Assembly: GCA_003260025.2 (NCBI GenBank)
Contig: QFZU02000063.1
Coordinates: 186,001 to 250,000, forward strand
Length of the DNA: 64,000 bases
Reading direction: 5' to 3'
DNA from: Microbispora triticiradicis
GTDB taxonomy: Bacteria > Actinomycetota > Actinomycetes > Streptosporangiales > Streptosporangiaceae
Positions 8,215 through 17,561 of this stretch are shown in pieces (positions within the stretch are counted from its first letter, which is position 1; each line of letters starts with the position of its first letter). Below the pieces are notes generated by a model, which made no database searches, was not told the DNA's origin, and saw only the letters and a list, made by a program, of their open reading frames with translations. A program made the position numbers and the translations under genes.

Positions 8215-8442
8215 GTGTTCCCCAAGCGCTCCCGCATGCAAGGGCTGCCAGCACCCCGTCGGAGCGTCGGCCAAAGCGGGCGCCGCAATCCACGCTCGCG
8301 TGAGAAACGGCTTCGGGAGACGGAGCAGCGAGCACTTCGCGCCCGCAGGGCACGTGGTGTGAGCCGTTTCGCAAATCTGCCATCACGGCGGACCAGATTG
8401 GCGCCCGCGTCTTCGACGCGCTGGGGGCCACCAGCCGTCTGA
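8215..8442 (+). CDS. Small, very basic hypothetical protein
   Basis: 75 aa with about 20 arginines. The GTG start at 8215 is preceded by GGAAGGAGG at good spacing, which is the main reason for calling it. No fold or family is recognisable. Such short Arg-rich frames also arise by chance in GC-rich DNA. The remainder of the 400-base gap between the DUF932 gene and the next gene shows nothing else. Confidence 0.35.
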   Translation: MFPKRSRMQGLPAPRRSVGQSGRRNPRSREKRLRETEQRALRARRARGVSRFANLPSRRTRLAPASSTRWGPPAV

Positions 8443-8547
8443 GGTGCCACCGCAACGATAGAGCTTCTCCGGGATCTGCCCCTCGTACGATCGTTTCTGA
8501 AACCCTGGTGGACTGTCAACGCCGCGAGCGAGGGGGCCAGAGGCGAC

Positions 8548-9033
8548 ATGAACGAGGCGACCGCGCATCTGCTGTTTGACGTGGTGGAGCGTCTGGAGAA
8601 GAACATCGTGGCTCGCGAGTGCCCGGCGATCATCGCGATCGAGGGCGCGCGGAAGCTGACTCTGAGCGATTACGACTACCTGCGCGACAGTTCGACTGCG
8701 GCGGCGTTCGAGGCCAGGGCAGCTGAGAAGGCGGCCGAGATCGACGCGGCCCGGTGGGTGCTGGCGGTTCCGCAGGTGTGGGTGTTCAAGCCGCCGAGCA
8801 CGATCGCAGTGCGAGCTGTCTCCAATCACCCTCTCCGGGAAGGTGAGCAAGAAGCCATCACGTGGATGAGCTTCGACCGGGGTGACGGCGTCGACTATGG
8901 GCGAGTTGCCTACGCGCGTCGCCCCAGCGGAGAGCCCGTCTTCGAGGAGCCAGAGATCTTCGAGGTCGGGATCCGGCCGAGGAACGAGATGCCGGGCTTC
9001 CTGCTGTTGCAGCGATGTCTGGGAGAGGAGTGA
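8548..9033 (+). CDS. Hypothetical protein (161 aa)
   Basis: The ATG at 8548 follows GGGGGCCAGAGG, a weak ribosome site. The protein is acidic and soluble. Its N-terminal half is Glu/Ala-rich and helical (residues about 2-75) and its C-terminal half probably beta-rich (TWMSFDRGDGVDYGRVAYA). No family recognised. A hairpin directly at its stop codon probably ends the transcript, and the oppositely oriented STAND gene ends 110 bases further on. Confidence 0.6.
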   Translation: MNEATAHLLFDVVERLEKNIVARECPAIIAIEGARKLTLSDYDYLRDSSTAAAFEARAAEKAAEIDAARWVLAVPQVWVFKPPSTIAVRAVSNHPLREGEQEAITWMSFDRGDGVDYGRVAYARRPSGEPVFEEPEIFEVGIRPRNEMPGFLLLQRCLGEE

Positions 9034-9060
9034 GGGCCGGCTCGCAAAGAACCGGCCCTC
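9032..9060. terminator. Hairpin between convergent genes
   Basis: A perfect 9-bp stem GAGGGCCGG/CCGGCCCTC (9032-9040 with 9052-9060), loop 11 nt, starts at the stop codon of the gene ending at 9033. The STAND gene on the opposite strand ends at 9144, so this hairpin could serve both directions. No T-run follows. Confidence 0.5.
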
Positions 9061-12000
9061 CGACCAACTTCAACTCTGTGATCAAAGGCAGATTGAGATC
9101 GGTCATCGCGATCCTAAGGCCTACCGCGTGTCATCACCGAGGTCTAAGGCTCATTGAGCATCCTGATGTCGCGCCAGATGTGCTCGTAGGTCTCGTGCAC
9201 CGCACGGACCCAGGGGGGCACGGAGTCCCATTCGACGGTCACCTCGCGTTCGCCCCACGCAACTTGCATAATTCGGCGATTACCGGCGTATTCGACGACC
9301 AGGTCACGCCGGAGGAACAGCAGCTGCCCGCGCCACGGTTCCTCTACGCGGAAGATGGCCGAGGCACGGGTACCGTCCATGCCGACGAGATCCAACGTGC
9401 CGGGCAGCTGGCGAAGCCCGAAGCGGGCGGCGAACTCGAACGACGGCACGTCATAAGACCGCTCCAGCTCCGTCGGAGAACCGCTTTCGCCCGTCGCGAG
9501 TTCCACGGCTACCTGGCCGATCCCGATGCCCTCCTCCCGCCAGTCGCGGCGCAGTGCTGGACGGGAATAGGACTCATTGTCATCGGCGTCAAGGCGCGCC
9601 TTGAATCTGGGGCTCCAAGGCATCTCTCCGGCGAATACGTCCCGGATCATCGGGAGTTGCGGGAAAAAGTGGTTCCCTGGGTACTCGATCCTGCTGGCGA
9701 GTTCCAGTGCGGAGTTCACATCGGTCGGCTCCAGCAAGAGGGTGCGGAAGAACCCAAACACCTTCCGCCCGTCGTGCCGATGCTGCAGAAAACCCTCGAC
9801 CAGCAGCCATTCATCAGTGACGCCGTAGATACGGTCGGGTGACCACAGCTCCGCTGGCACGTTCACCGCACCGGTGCGGAGCCAAACCTCGTCGTCCGTC
9901 GGACTAGCAGGTGCCCAATCCGGTAGCTGGATGGGCGCCACCGGTGGTTCATCGGGGCAGGTAGGATCGATATCGGGCGTCACATGGCGCCCGCCTCCAA
10001 CCCACCGATCCCGGTTGTGCCCGGCCTCAGAGAGACGGCCGATCAGCTCGTAGTAGGCGATCCACCCGTATTTCTTGCCGTAGCGCTCCACCTTCGTGCG
10101 TGTAGACCCGAACCGTCTCGCAGCCTCAGCAATTGCCCGGTCGATGTCGCCGAGCGTCGCGGCACGCCACCCAAGTTCCCAGACGCGGGCCATGACCTCG
10201 CCACGGGCTCGGCGAAATTCAGCGTGGTCGAAGTCGTAGTTTCGTCTGCCCTCGATGACGGACCCGATGACGTAGTTCTCAAAATCCATACCGAAGGTGC
10301 TATCGCACTCTTTGGCATTCGGGTCGTCGTCAGCCATCACCGGTGCAGTCGGCACGGCCGCGAACGTCAGCGCGAATGGATCCACCCCAGTGGGTACCGC
10401 ACCGGGGTGGAGGGTCCCGGCGAGCTCGTAGGTTGCCCGTATGTAGCTACGCAGCAGCTCATGGGATGTTGGGGACGATCCGCCAGCAAGGAATCGGTCG
10501 CGCAGCTCGACAAGCCACCCGGCTAGCGCATGCTCGAACGGTCCGCCGGGATCAGGCATCTGGTGAGCACTGGCGGCACCGAACGCGGCACTGACGACGC
10601 GTTCAACCACATATGGGTCGTCAACATCGAGCATCCGGGTAGCGAGATCGAACAGTCGCTTCGGTTCCGGTCGGCCGTAGCGTTGCAGGGCCTTTGTCGC
10701 GAGATCCCGCACGTCCCTATTTGTGGACGTCAGGAGCCACGCCATCGCAAGTGCATTTAGGTGGTCGCCCTCGACGCGGTCCAAGCTTCCGGTCCAGCAT
10801 CTGATCATCTGCTTTAGATCGTCCACGAGCAGGTCAACGGCGCGATGGCGGACCCATTCGGTCCATTTGCGGTCACGTTCCGGAAGAGGCAGTAGGCGAA
10901 GGACTCGGTCGAGGAAGTTCGCGTTCAGGCTGTGGGCGGGGGATCTGCGGACCTCCCACAGCCGGTCGAACGGATGTCGGCGCCTGTGCCCCCGAGGCCC
11001 AGGAGTCCTCCAGTTCCTCGCGACGATCAACGTCGCGAGTTGGTTGACGGTATGATCATCAAGGAACTCGGGCTCCGAGTCGAGCTCCTGGGCGAGTGCC
11101 CATGATCGGTGCTGTTTTGGGGCGAGACGCCAGAGGTGGTGCGCGGCGAACCGGCGGGGCACCAGCCCGACAAGGCTGATGGCGACGTCTGCGCCGAGGG
11201 GATGGCCATCCTTGTCGAGGAGGGATTTCCACATAGTCGCTTCCGCGAGCCGCTCCTCGACCTCGGCGTAAGTCATGCGCACAAGGAGCGCATCAGCGAT
11301 CAGGTAGCCGGCGAAGCGGTCGAACAGAATCCCAGTTTCAGTATCGTCACCGCCGTTGACCTCATCGCGGAGCAGGACCCCTTCCTCTTCGAGACGCCGG
11401 AATAGGCTCTCATCCCAATTGGTCTCGCCAGCGTCGAGGATTCCCCTTGCATCATCGGATGGGAGCCGACGGACCCCGCGTGCCCACAGCTCCCGGGCGA
11501 GCTCAGCGAGACGGCGCTTGATCTGGTCAGCCGGTACCGGCTTGCGGGCGGGGTCCTCGGCAAGGCGTTTGGTTACGGCGTCGCGGTACAGCTCGAACAC
11601 ACCAACCATGGATGTCGGGAGAGCCTCCACTCCGACCGGCTGCTTGCGGAGGGGGTTTGCGGCTTGGCAGTACATACGGAGGAACAGTGGGTAACGGAAC
11701 ATCCAAGTCGGCAGCCACGCACCGCGGGCGTCGATCAAGTAGTGGTCGAAGTAGGCGGCAATGAGGTCGTTGACCTCGGTCCGGTTCCATTTGAGATCAA
11801 GCTTTATGGCTGTGTCCGGAAGAGCACGCTCAGCTAGCGCCTCGCGGAGAGTGACGATAACCAGAACGTTCGGGTAATGCTCGAGTGCTGGCGCCAGCTC
11901 ATCAAGGAGCGCACGCCATTCCGAGGGTCTCTCGGCCTCGTTCAAGCCGTCGATGATCACGGGGATCCGAGTGCCGGCACGGCCGCCGGCGGAATTGAGC

Positions 12001-12648
12001 GCCAAGAGGAGATCCTCGAAGCAGTCGACCTTTAACCCAGGGATCCGACGCGCCAGATCGTCCAGGGTCCCACCGGCCCGCAGGTGCCCGCCCTGGATGA
12101 ACACTCCAGCTGTCGGTCGTTCGGTCGGAGCGGTCAGCTGGGCAGAAAGGTGGGTCTTGCCCGTTCCGGCAGCGGCAACGATCGCGGTCAACGAGGCCTG
12201 CAGATCCGCGTGCAAGTCCTGCAGCCAGCAGACGACGTCACGGATTTCGGCGGCGAGGCCGGTGGCGGCAAGGGCAGTTGGCAGGCGCCGCTTCCTCAAG
12301 CCGAAGACGAGCGAGCGCAGCTTGCGAGGCGATGTCGCTGGTGGCTGCTGATCGGCGATGCGCTCACGAGCCTCCGTTGGCCGACGATTCCGTCCGGCTT
12401 CGGCGATGGCTCGCAGGTCATCGACGAACCGGTTCAGGTCATCGACAACTTCCTGAGCATCTACGCGGGTCACGTCATCGTCAATGGCGGACAGTGCGTA
12501 ATGGAGTGCCTCAGTACGAACAGCGATGGCGGCGATGTGCTCATCGAGCCAGTCGAACGACGCCGGGCGAAGTAGGGCCCGCTCAATCCAGTGCTCGACG
12601 TGGTTCGAAGTGTGCAGTTGAACCGCGCCGGGTTCTGTGGAGACTCGG

Positions 12649-13557
12649 CTACTTGGTTTGTGCCGCGGTGAGTGCGGCCTGTTGGTGACGGTAGTAGATC
12701 GCTTCGTACTCCGCGGGCGGGATGTCGCCGCAGGCGGTATGCAGCCGGCGGTGGTTGTACCAGTCGAGGTACTCCAGGGTGGCCAGTTCGACGTCGTCCA
12801 CGCCTTTCCAGGGGCCGTAGCGGCGGATCAGCTCCGCTTTGAACAGCCCGTTGAAGGACTCGGCCAGGGCGTTGTCGTAGGAGTCGCCGCGGCTGCCGAC
12901 AGAGGCGACCGCCCCGGCGTCGGCCAGGCGCTCGGTGTAGCGAATCGCCAGATATTGCACGCCGCGATCGGAGTGATGAACCAGCTGCGACAGGTCCGCA
13001 CCGCTGTCGTGGCCGCGCCGCCAGATGGCCATCTCCAGCGCGTCCAACGCCAGGTCGGTGCGCAGGTGGGTGGCGACCTGCCACCCGACGACCATCCGGG
13101 AGTACACGTCGATGACGAAGGCCGCGTACACCCAGCCCGTCCAGGTGCGGACATAGGTCAGGTCGGCAACCCACAGCCGGTTCGGCGCCGGCGCGTGAAA
13201 CTCGCGCCCGACCAGGTCGGCCGGCCGCTCGGCCTGGTCGGCGGGAATCGTGGTGCGGCGAGCCTTGCCGCGGACCAGCCCGATGATGCCCAGCTCACCC
13301 ATCAGCCGCTGCACGGTGCACCGCGCAACCGCCTGCCCCTCCCGGCGCAGCTGCCGGTGGATCTTCCGAGCGCCGTAACAGCAGTAGTTGTCGGTGTAGA
13401 TCCGCTGGATGTCGGCCTTGAGCTGCTCATCGCGGACGGCGCGTGCCGACGGCGGCCGGGTGCGGGAGGCGTAGTAGGTCGACGGGGCCGCCTGCAGGAC
13501 CCGGCAGATCGGCTCGACACCGAACCGGTCCCGGTGGGCGTCGATGAAGGCGTTCAT
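12649..13557 (-). CDS. IS3-family transposase OrfB (DDE integrase domain)
   Basis: 302 aa. HTH_21-like region at residues ~38-95 (CYGARKIHRQL), then an rve/DDE domain with D in WVADLTYV, D in HHSDRGVQY and E in ALAESFNGLFK, ending in YNHRRLH. The complete catalytic triad suggests activity. It overlaps orfA as ATGA (13554-13557). In this family the active transposase is usually an OrfAB fusion made by -1 frameshifting. Confidence 0.93.
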   Translation of the reverse strand: MNAFIDAHRDRFGVEPICRVLQAAPSTYYASRTRPPSARAVRDEQLKADIQRIYTDNYCCYGARKIHRQLRREGQAVARCTVQRLMGELGIIGLVRGKARRTTIPADQAERPADLVGREFHAPAPNRLWVADLTYVRTWTGWVYAAFVIDVYSRMVVGWQVATHLRTDLALDALEMAIWRRGHDSGADLSQLVHHSDRGVQYLAIRYTERLADAGAVASVGSRGDSYDNALAESFNGLFKAELIRRYGPWKGVDDVELATLEYLDWYNHRRLHTACGDIPPAEYEAIYYRHQQAALTAAQTK

Positions 13558-13916
13558 CTCGGCGGGCGAGGGTCGAGTTCCCTGGCGAAAAAAGCCGATG
13601 CCGCCTTGAGGATCTCATTGGCCCGGCGCAGCTCGCGGACCTCCCGCTCCAGTTCGGCGATCCTCTTGGCCTCGTCGGTGGTGGTCCCCGGCCGCCGGCC
13701 GCCGTCGATCTCAGCCTGACGCACCCAGCTGCGCAGGGACTCCGACCCGATGCCCAGCTGACGGGCCACCCGCGTGATGACGCCGAACGACTCCCCAGAC
13801 TGCTCGACGGCCTCCTGCACCATCCGGACCGCCCGGTCCTTCAGCTCTGGCGGATACCGACGCTGGGCGGGGTGCGAGGAACCAGATCGACCTGACATGA
13901 GCTCCATCCTTTCCAA
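13554..13916 (-). CDS. IS3-family transposase OrfA (helix-turn-helix)
   Basis: 120 aa: an N-terminal HTH_Tnp_1 domain (YPPELKDRAVRMVQEA, then RQLGIGSESLRSWVRQAE) and a C-terminal leucine-zipper-like helix (IAELEREVRELRRANEIL) before the overlap with orfB. The start may be the second methionine (MSGRSG, 13898) rather than 13916. It binds the element ends and is fused to OrfB by frameshifting in family members. Confidence 0.9.
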   Translation of the reverse strand: MERMELMSGRSGSSHPAQRRYPPELKDRAVRMVQEAVEQSGESFGVITRVARQLGIGSESLRSWVRQAEIDGGRRPGTTTDEAKRIAELEREVRELRRANEILKAASAFFARELDPRPPR

Positions 13917-14502
13917 CCGATGGAGCCTCCATCAATCCCGGCGCGGTTCAAGTGGCGCCACCCACCGGGCCTTGATTGGGGCGACAGAGCGCTTATGCGC
14001 CTGTGAGAGCGCGTCCGGAGATAGGACGAGCTCTCCGAAGAAGGTGGAACGGAGCTCATCGAGCCCGGACAACTGCGCATCGAAGTTCTCCGCCGCCCAC
14101 AGCTTCGTCGAGATCCCCCTGGCCGATCCAAGATCATCAATCCAGTCCACGTCCTGCTTCGCTGGACGCTGGGGAAGGCACAGCACGAAGTCGGTCAACC
14201 CCGCAACGTGCTTGCTGGCTTTCTCGAAGGATTCCTCAATCTGCGTCCGCTGGCCCGGGGTGAGCTCGTTCCTAGGCCCAAGGATGAACCACTTGCATGA
14301 CCATCCCCATACCCGGCCTGGATCCCCGAGTTCACCGCGGTGTTCGACTCGCAGGTAGAACTCGACGCCCGGCTGCTGACGCCGCTCCCGGAGAGTGCCC
14401 AGCGCGCTATAGCGACGGGACACGATCGCTCGTGTGAGCGCCTCGAAGTTTTCATCGGCTGCGCCCCGCAAGAGCGCCAGCTCGGTCAGGTCCAGCGCCA
14501 CC

Positions 14503-14916
14503 TCAGCCGCCCGCAGCCTTCCGCGGAGTCCCGTCCTCATTCCAGTCATGGCGCGAGAACACTTCGACCCGTGCACCTAGGTGAAGGAGCACCTTCAGAA
14601 ATCCTTGGATTTCGGACTCCTCAGTCCAAATGCGGATGATTGATCCGTTACGTTCGATCGAGTGGTCGAAGGCGTAGATGTCGACATCGGATCGGCCTAA
14701 CTCATAGAGCTTCAGCCTCAGCAGCTCGTCGACGAGAGCGTCAGGCATACGCTCGTCCCGGCTCCGCCAATCATCGTCGGACCGTTCGGTCTCCGCGAGA
14801 GCCTTCAGCGCCTCCATCCGCTCGATCGCCGCCTCCGCACCGGAGACCGTTTCGAACTTGCCGATCAGTACCAGATCCATCGAGTGCTCGGAACCGTAGC
14901 TGTGCCAGATCTTCAC
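14503..14916 (-). CDS. Small protein between radical SAM and STAND genes (DUF6375-like, tentative)
   Basis: 137 aa, beginning MKIWHSYGSEHSMDLVLIG, a beta-strand-rich start followed by an acidic helical part; no membrane segment. It recalls small actinomycete proteins placed in DUF6375, but I am not sure of the assignment. Its start overlaps the radical SAM stop (ATGA at 14913-14916) and its stop lies one base before the GTG of the STAND gene. The three genes are therefore one translationally coupled unit, and this protein probably works with both neighbours. Confidence 0.7.
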   Translation of the reverse strand: MKIWHSYGSEHSMDLVLIGKFETVSGAEAAIERMEALKALAETERSDDDWRSRDERMPDALVDELLRLKLYELGRSDVDIYAFDHSIERNGSIIRIWTEESEIQGFLKVLLHLGARVEVFSRHDWNEDGTPRKAAGG

Positions 14917-15818
14917 GTCGCCTCCCTCAAGGCTTGCACGGCATCCAGAATGGAGCCCTCGATCGGCGTTCCCACTGATGCGTACGCGTGGGGACGGAGG
15001 ACACTGGTCGCGTCGATGTGCATGTGCGCGTCCAAAGGCTGTTCACCGGGGATGGCCTCAGCGGCCGGCACCGAGGCTTCGAGCCCGGAACGTGAGACCG
15101 CGAGCCGCACTCCGGTCCTGGCTGTTCGTATCCAAAGAACGAGACGCTCCGCATCGGCATCGGAGATACCCGGTGTTGCAGCAGTCGGCTGCTCCGGTAG
15201 TAGCAAGAGCTCAGATGCTCCGACCTCGGCGGCAAACTCGGCGAGATCATCGAGCTCGCCGATCGTGTCAGCGTTCACAACCGTGTTGATGCCGATCGGA
15301 GCTACTGAACGAAGCAGGGTGGCAGCGGAAATCACAGCCGCAAACGGCCGACGCCGGAGCCGCTCGTAGGTGGCCCCGACCCCGTCCACGGACAGACGCG
15401 CGAAGTGCACCGACCCTCGCAGCGCATCAGCGAGTCGCGGAGTTAGCCGATGTCCGTGCGTCGTGAAGGTCACCGCCATCGACGTTAACTCGGCGACCTG
15501 AGTGCAGAGCTGGGCAAACCGGCGGTGAGCGGTCGGTTCCCCGCCTCCGAAGCCAACACCAAGGCATCCGGCGCCGTCGAGCTCAACCGCCCAGGCGACC
15601 ACGCGGTCTATATCGAGCGTGGCGGCGTGCTTGGGCGCATAGCAGTAGGAGCAGCGAAGCTCGCAGGCGTTTGTCAACGCAACCGATAGGTATCGAGGAG
15701 CGCGGGAGACCTGCTCTGCGGGCACCTCCACCTCGTCGAGCAGGACGTTCAGTCCGGAAACCCGGTCGAACAGGTGCACGCCAGCTTCGGACAGACGGAT
15801 CTTGCATATCATCGGCAT
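14913..15818 (-). CDS. Radical SAM protein, first gene of the STAND cassette
   Basis: 301 aa. The CxxxCxxC cluster is CELRCSYC (C52, C56, C59), followed by GGGEPT (SAM binding) and further core strands of a partial TIM barrel. It is of the PqqE/MoaA-like CxxxCxxCY type, not viperin. The C-terminal region (HIDATSVLRPHAYAS) aligns in character with the end of SPASM proteins but lacks cysteines, so no auxiliary cluster is expected. The substrate is unknown; a peptide or nucleotide modification is possible. The 238 bases upstream (15819-16056) contain its promoter region and no convincing gene. Confidence 0.85.
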   Translation of the reverse strand: MPMICKIRLSEAGVHLFDRVSGLNVLLDEVEVPAEQVSRAPRYLSVALTNACELRCSYCYAPKHAATLDIDRVVAWAVELDGAGCLGVGFGGGEPTAHRRFAQLCTQVAELTSMAVTFTTHGHRLTPRLADALRGSVHFARLSVDGVGATYERLRRRPFAAVISAATLLRSVAPIGINTVVNADTIGELDDLAEFAAEVGASELLLLPEQPTAATPGISDADAERLVLWIRTARTGVRLAVSRSGLEASVPAAEAIPGEQPLDAHMHIDATSVLRPHAYASVGTPIEGSILDAVQALREAT

Positions 15819-16056
15819 CAGGATGCCACTGCTCCGGACATCACGCAGGCCGTCGGTGAGCGTTCGACTGATGAAGGTATCCCGACTGTGGCCGAGACAA
15901 CAGACATGGAAGGTGTCCGCCTATTCGGCCGGGAGCCGATCCTGAGGCAATTGAATCGAGCTGTGGCTGCCCAGCCGACGGGTTCTTCGCGTAGGCAGTG
16001 ACTTGCTGGTAGCTAGCTGGATCGGATGAGAAACGGTCGCACCTTCGAAACTCACG

Positions 16057-16728
16057 TCACGCAGGTCTGACGACGCCGATGAACTCTCGCTCCCGGCTGG
16101 GTATGCCTGCCCAGGCATCGACGCGTACCGTGCTGCCGGTGAACGGCGCGTGGACCATGCGGGTGTCGTCGATCGCGATGCCGACATGGTGGATCGTCGC
16201 GGGGCTAGCCGGGTTGGAGGCGAAGAAGATCAAATCACCTGGCCTGATCTGACTTCTGGGCACGTGGATCCCCGCGTTCCACTGCGCGGAGGTGTCGCCG
16301 CCGATCCGCGCCCCGGCCCTGGCCCAGGCGTATTCGGCCAGTCCGGAGCAGTCGAATCCTCGCGTTCCGGCGCCGCGACCGATGCCAAAGCTCGGTCCGG
16401 CCGGCCCGCCGCCTCCCCACGAGTACGGGGTGCCGCGCATGTGCAACGCCGCCTGAACGGCGATAATCCCGCGCTCCGCTCCAGCCAGCGCCTCTGCCGG
16501 AATCTCTCCGGACGATAGTTCCGCGCACAGACCGGCGGCCCCGGGCGGTGTTTCTCGGGGCTGCGTCGATCTCAGCTCGGACACCGAGGGACTGAGGTTG
16601 TCACAGACCGCGCTGGCCGAGATGGCCGCGTACCGCGCGCCTCCTGCCAGTCCTATGAAGAGGACAATCCCTGCCACGAGGCTGGCGCCTGCGGCGAGGA
16701 TCTTCGCCAATGCGTCTTCTTCGATCAA
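16057..16728 (-). CDS. NlpC/P60 peptidoglycan hydrolase of the transfer system
   Basis: 223 aa. One N-terminal membrane anchor (residues ~8-35, ILAAGASLVAGIVLFIGLAG) is followed by an NlpC/P60 domain with the catalytic Cys in RGFDCSGLAEYAWA, His in HHVGIAID and a third polar residue in MVHAP. Such membrane-tethered endopeptidases open the cell wall for conjugation machinery in Gram-positive bacteria (VirB1-like role). It is the last gene of the leftward transfer operon and overlaps the preceding one as ATGA. Confidence 0.88.
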   Translation of the reverse strand: MIEEDALAKILAAGASLVAGIVLFIGLAGGARYAAISASAVCDNLSPSVSELRSTQPRETPPGAAGLCAELSSGEIPAEALAGAERGIIAVQAALHMRGTPYSWGGGGPAGPSFGIGRGAGTRGFDCSGLAEYAWARAGARIGGDTSAQWNAGIHVPRSQIRPGDLIFFASNPASPATIHHVGIAIDDTRMVHAPFTGSTVRVDAWAGIPSREREFIGVVRPA

Positions 16729-17561
16729 GGGTGCTCCGCTGCGGGCTGAGGCCAGTGATCGGCGAGTTCGGCCAGGCGCAGGCGTGCTTCTCGGTGGTTA
16801 TGGGGCAGCCAGATGGGGCCCTGCGGGTCAGCCCCGGCGACGGCCGTCGCGCACGGCACCCCGGTTTGAGCCGCACGGAGCTGGAGCCGGCCGTGAAGGC
16901 TGCTCTCCCTTCGCCTGGAGGCGGTCAGGAACAGTACGGGGGTGGTGATTCCGGTGGCCGCCGTCAGTGCGGCGTAGCCGTGCAGCTTGGCCAGCACCCG
17001 GTCGAGGGTCTCGGTGCCGGTGTCGTACTCGAGGAAGAAGTCGACGGTGTGGCCGTTCTCGGTCCACCTGCCGTAGGCGTCGGGGCGGACGTGCTTGCCC
17101 CACTGGGCGGCACAGCGCGTCTCTGGCCACCAGGTCTCCAGGAGGCACCCATTCGCCTCACGGGCGGCGCCGTAAAGGCGGGCGAAGACGTCGTTGACGC
17201 CGACGCTGTGGGCGAGACGCTGACTGTAGGCCACGGCCAGGGCGCGGTCGCGGCGGTAGCCGAACTCGCTCAGGTCGACGCCGTCCTCAGTGGCGAGTAC
17301 GGCGGCGCCGGTTTCACCGAGCACGTAGTGCCAGGGCGCTGAACCGACGGGTGGCTTGGGCCGGAAGCGGTCCAAGACGCCGATGCGATGCAGCCTCACC
17401 AAGCGGTGCCGTGCGGTGATCGGGTTGTCGAAGGCGATGTGGGTGATCTGATGGCCGGTCAGGACCTTATGGGTCCAGACCAGGCGCAGCAGGTGGCGGT
17501 CGCGGCTGGTCAGCAGGGTGGCAAGCGAGGCCAGGACGCCCGGTGTGTAGTGCTGATTCAT
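16725..17561 (-). CDS. Replication-relaxation family protein
   Basis: 278 aa, matching the Replic_Relax family: an N-terminal winged helix (TSRDRHLLRLVWTHKVLTG; TARHRLVRLHRIGVLDRF) and a C-terminal alpha/beta part with WWPETRC, RPDAYG and FFLEYDTGTE. The RPDA...E-D-GTE pattern resembles a nuclease-like core. Members accompany conjugation genes on actinomycete and firmicute elements and are thought to act in plasmid replication or as non-canonical relaxases. It overlaps both neighbours by 4 bases. No MobA-type relaxase is visible in the window, so this protein is the best candidate for DNA processing. Confidence 0.82.
   Translation of the reverse strand: MNQHYTPGVLASLATLLTSRDRHLLRLVWTHKVLTGHQITHIAFDNPITARHRLVRLHRIGVLDRFRPKPPVGSAPWHYVLGETGAAVLATEDGVDLSEFGYRRDRALAVAYSQRLAHSVGVNDVFARLYGAAREANGCLLETWWPETRCAAQWGKHVRPDAYGRWTENGHTVDFFLEYDTGTETLDRVLAKLHGYAALTAATGITTPVLFLTASRRRESSLHGRLQLRAAQTGVPCATAVAGADPQGPIWLPHNHREARLRLAELADHWPQPAAEHP

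Larger units (their letters stand above)
12619..13950 (-). mobile_element. IS3-family insertion sequence
   Basis: 1,332 bp bounded by inverted repeats starting TGAACCGCGCCGGG on both ends (12619 inwards, and the complement ending at 13950); the match continues imperfectly to TGGAG(A/G)CTC. A 3-bp target duplication AGT flanks it (12616-12618 and 13951-13953), as is typical of IS3. It carries overlapping orfA and orfB on the minus strand and has intact ends and genes, so it is probably active. It interrupts the STAND ATPase gene in the same orientation. Confidence 0.92.
9144..14501 (-). pseudogene. Nuclease-STAND (NACHT-type) ATPase, AVAST-like, split by an IS3 element
   Basis: Reading 14501-13951 and then 12615-9144, which removes the IS3 element and one copy of its 3-bp duplication, gives one open frame of about 1,340 aa with no stop. 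Residues about 1-200 resemble the PD-(D/E)xK/Cap4-type nuclease domain found at the N-terminus of Avs-like proteins (FEALTRAIVSRRY, PGVEFYL with E47, GWSCKWF with K70). Residues about 330-620 form a P-loop ATPase (AAAGTGKT at ~332, VIIDGLNEAE at ~403). A long helical, repeat-like sensor region follows, then a beta-rich C-terminus. This plan matches STAND anti-phage sensors. The start is a GTG one base after the preceding gene's stop; an ATG at 14540 is the alternative. As split, a 1,109-aa C-terminal part without nuclease could still be made from 12473. Confidence 0.75.

Noticed and set aside
9015-9842. 275-aa plus-strand frame opposite the STAND gene
   Set aside because: It is the complementary shadow of a well-supported ATPase gene and has no start signal or recognisable domain.
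14913-15818. Prokaryotic viperin
   Set aside because: The cluster motif is CELRCSYC with a following GGGEPT, lacking the viperin-specific CNYxCGFC and C-terminal pattern. It is nearer to general PqqE/MoaA-type radical SAM enzymes.
15909-16001. Short plus-strand frame reading VRLFGREPILRQLNRA, like the beginning of a LuxR/SARP-type ATPase domain
   Set aside because: Only about 31 codons before a stop, no continuation in another frame and no ribosome site. It may be a gene remnant, but the evidence is too thin to list.
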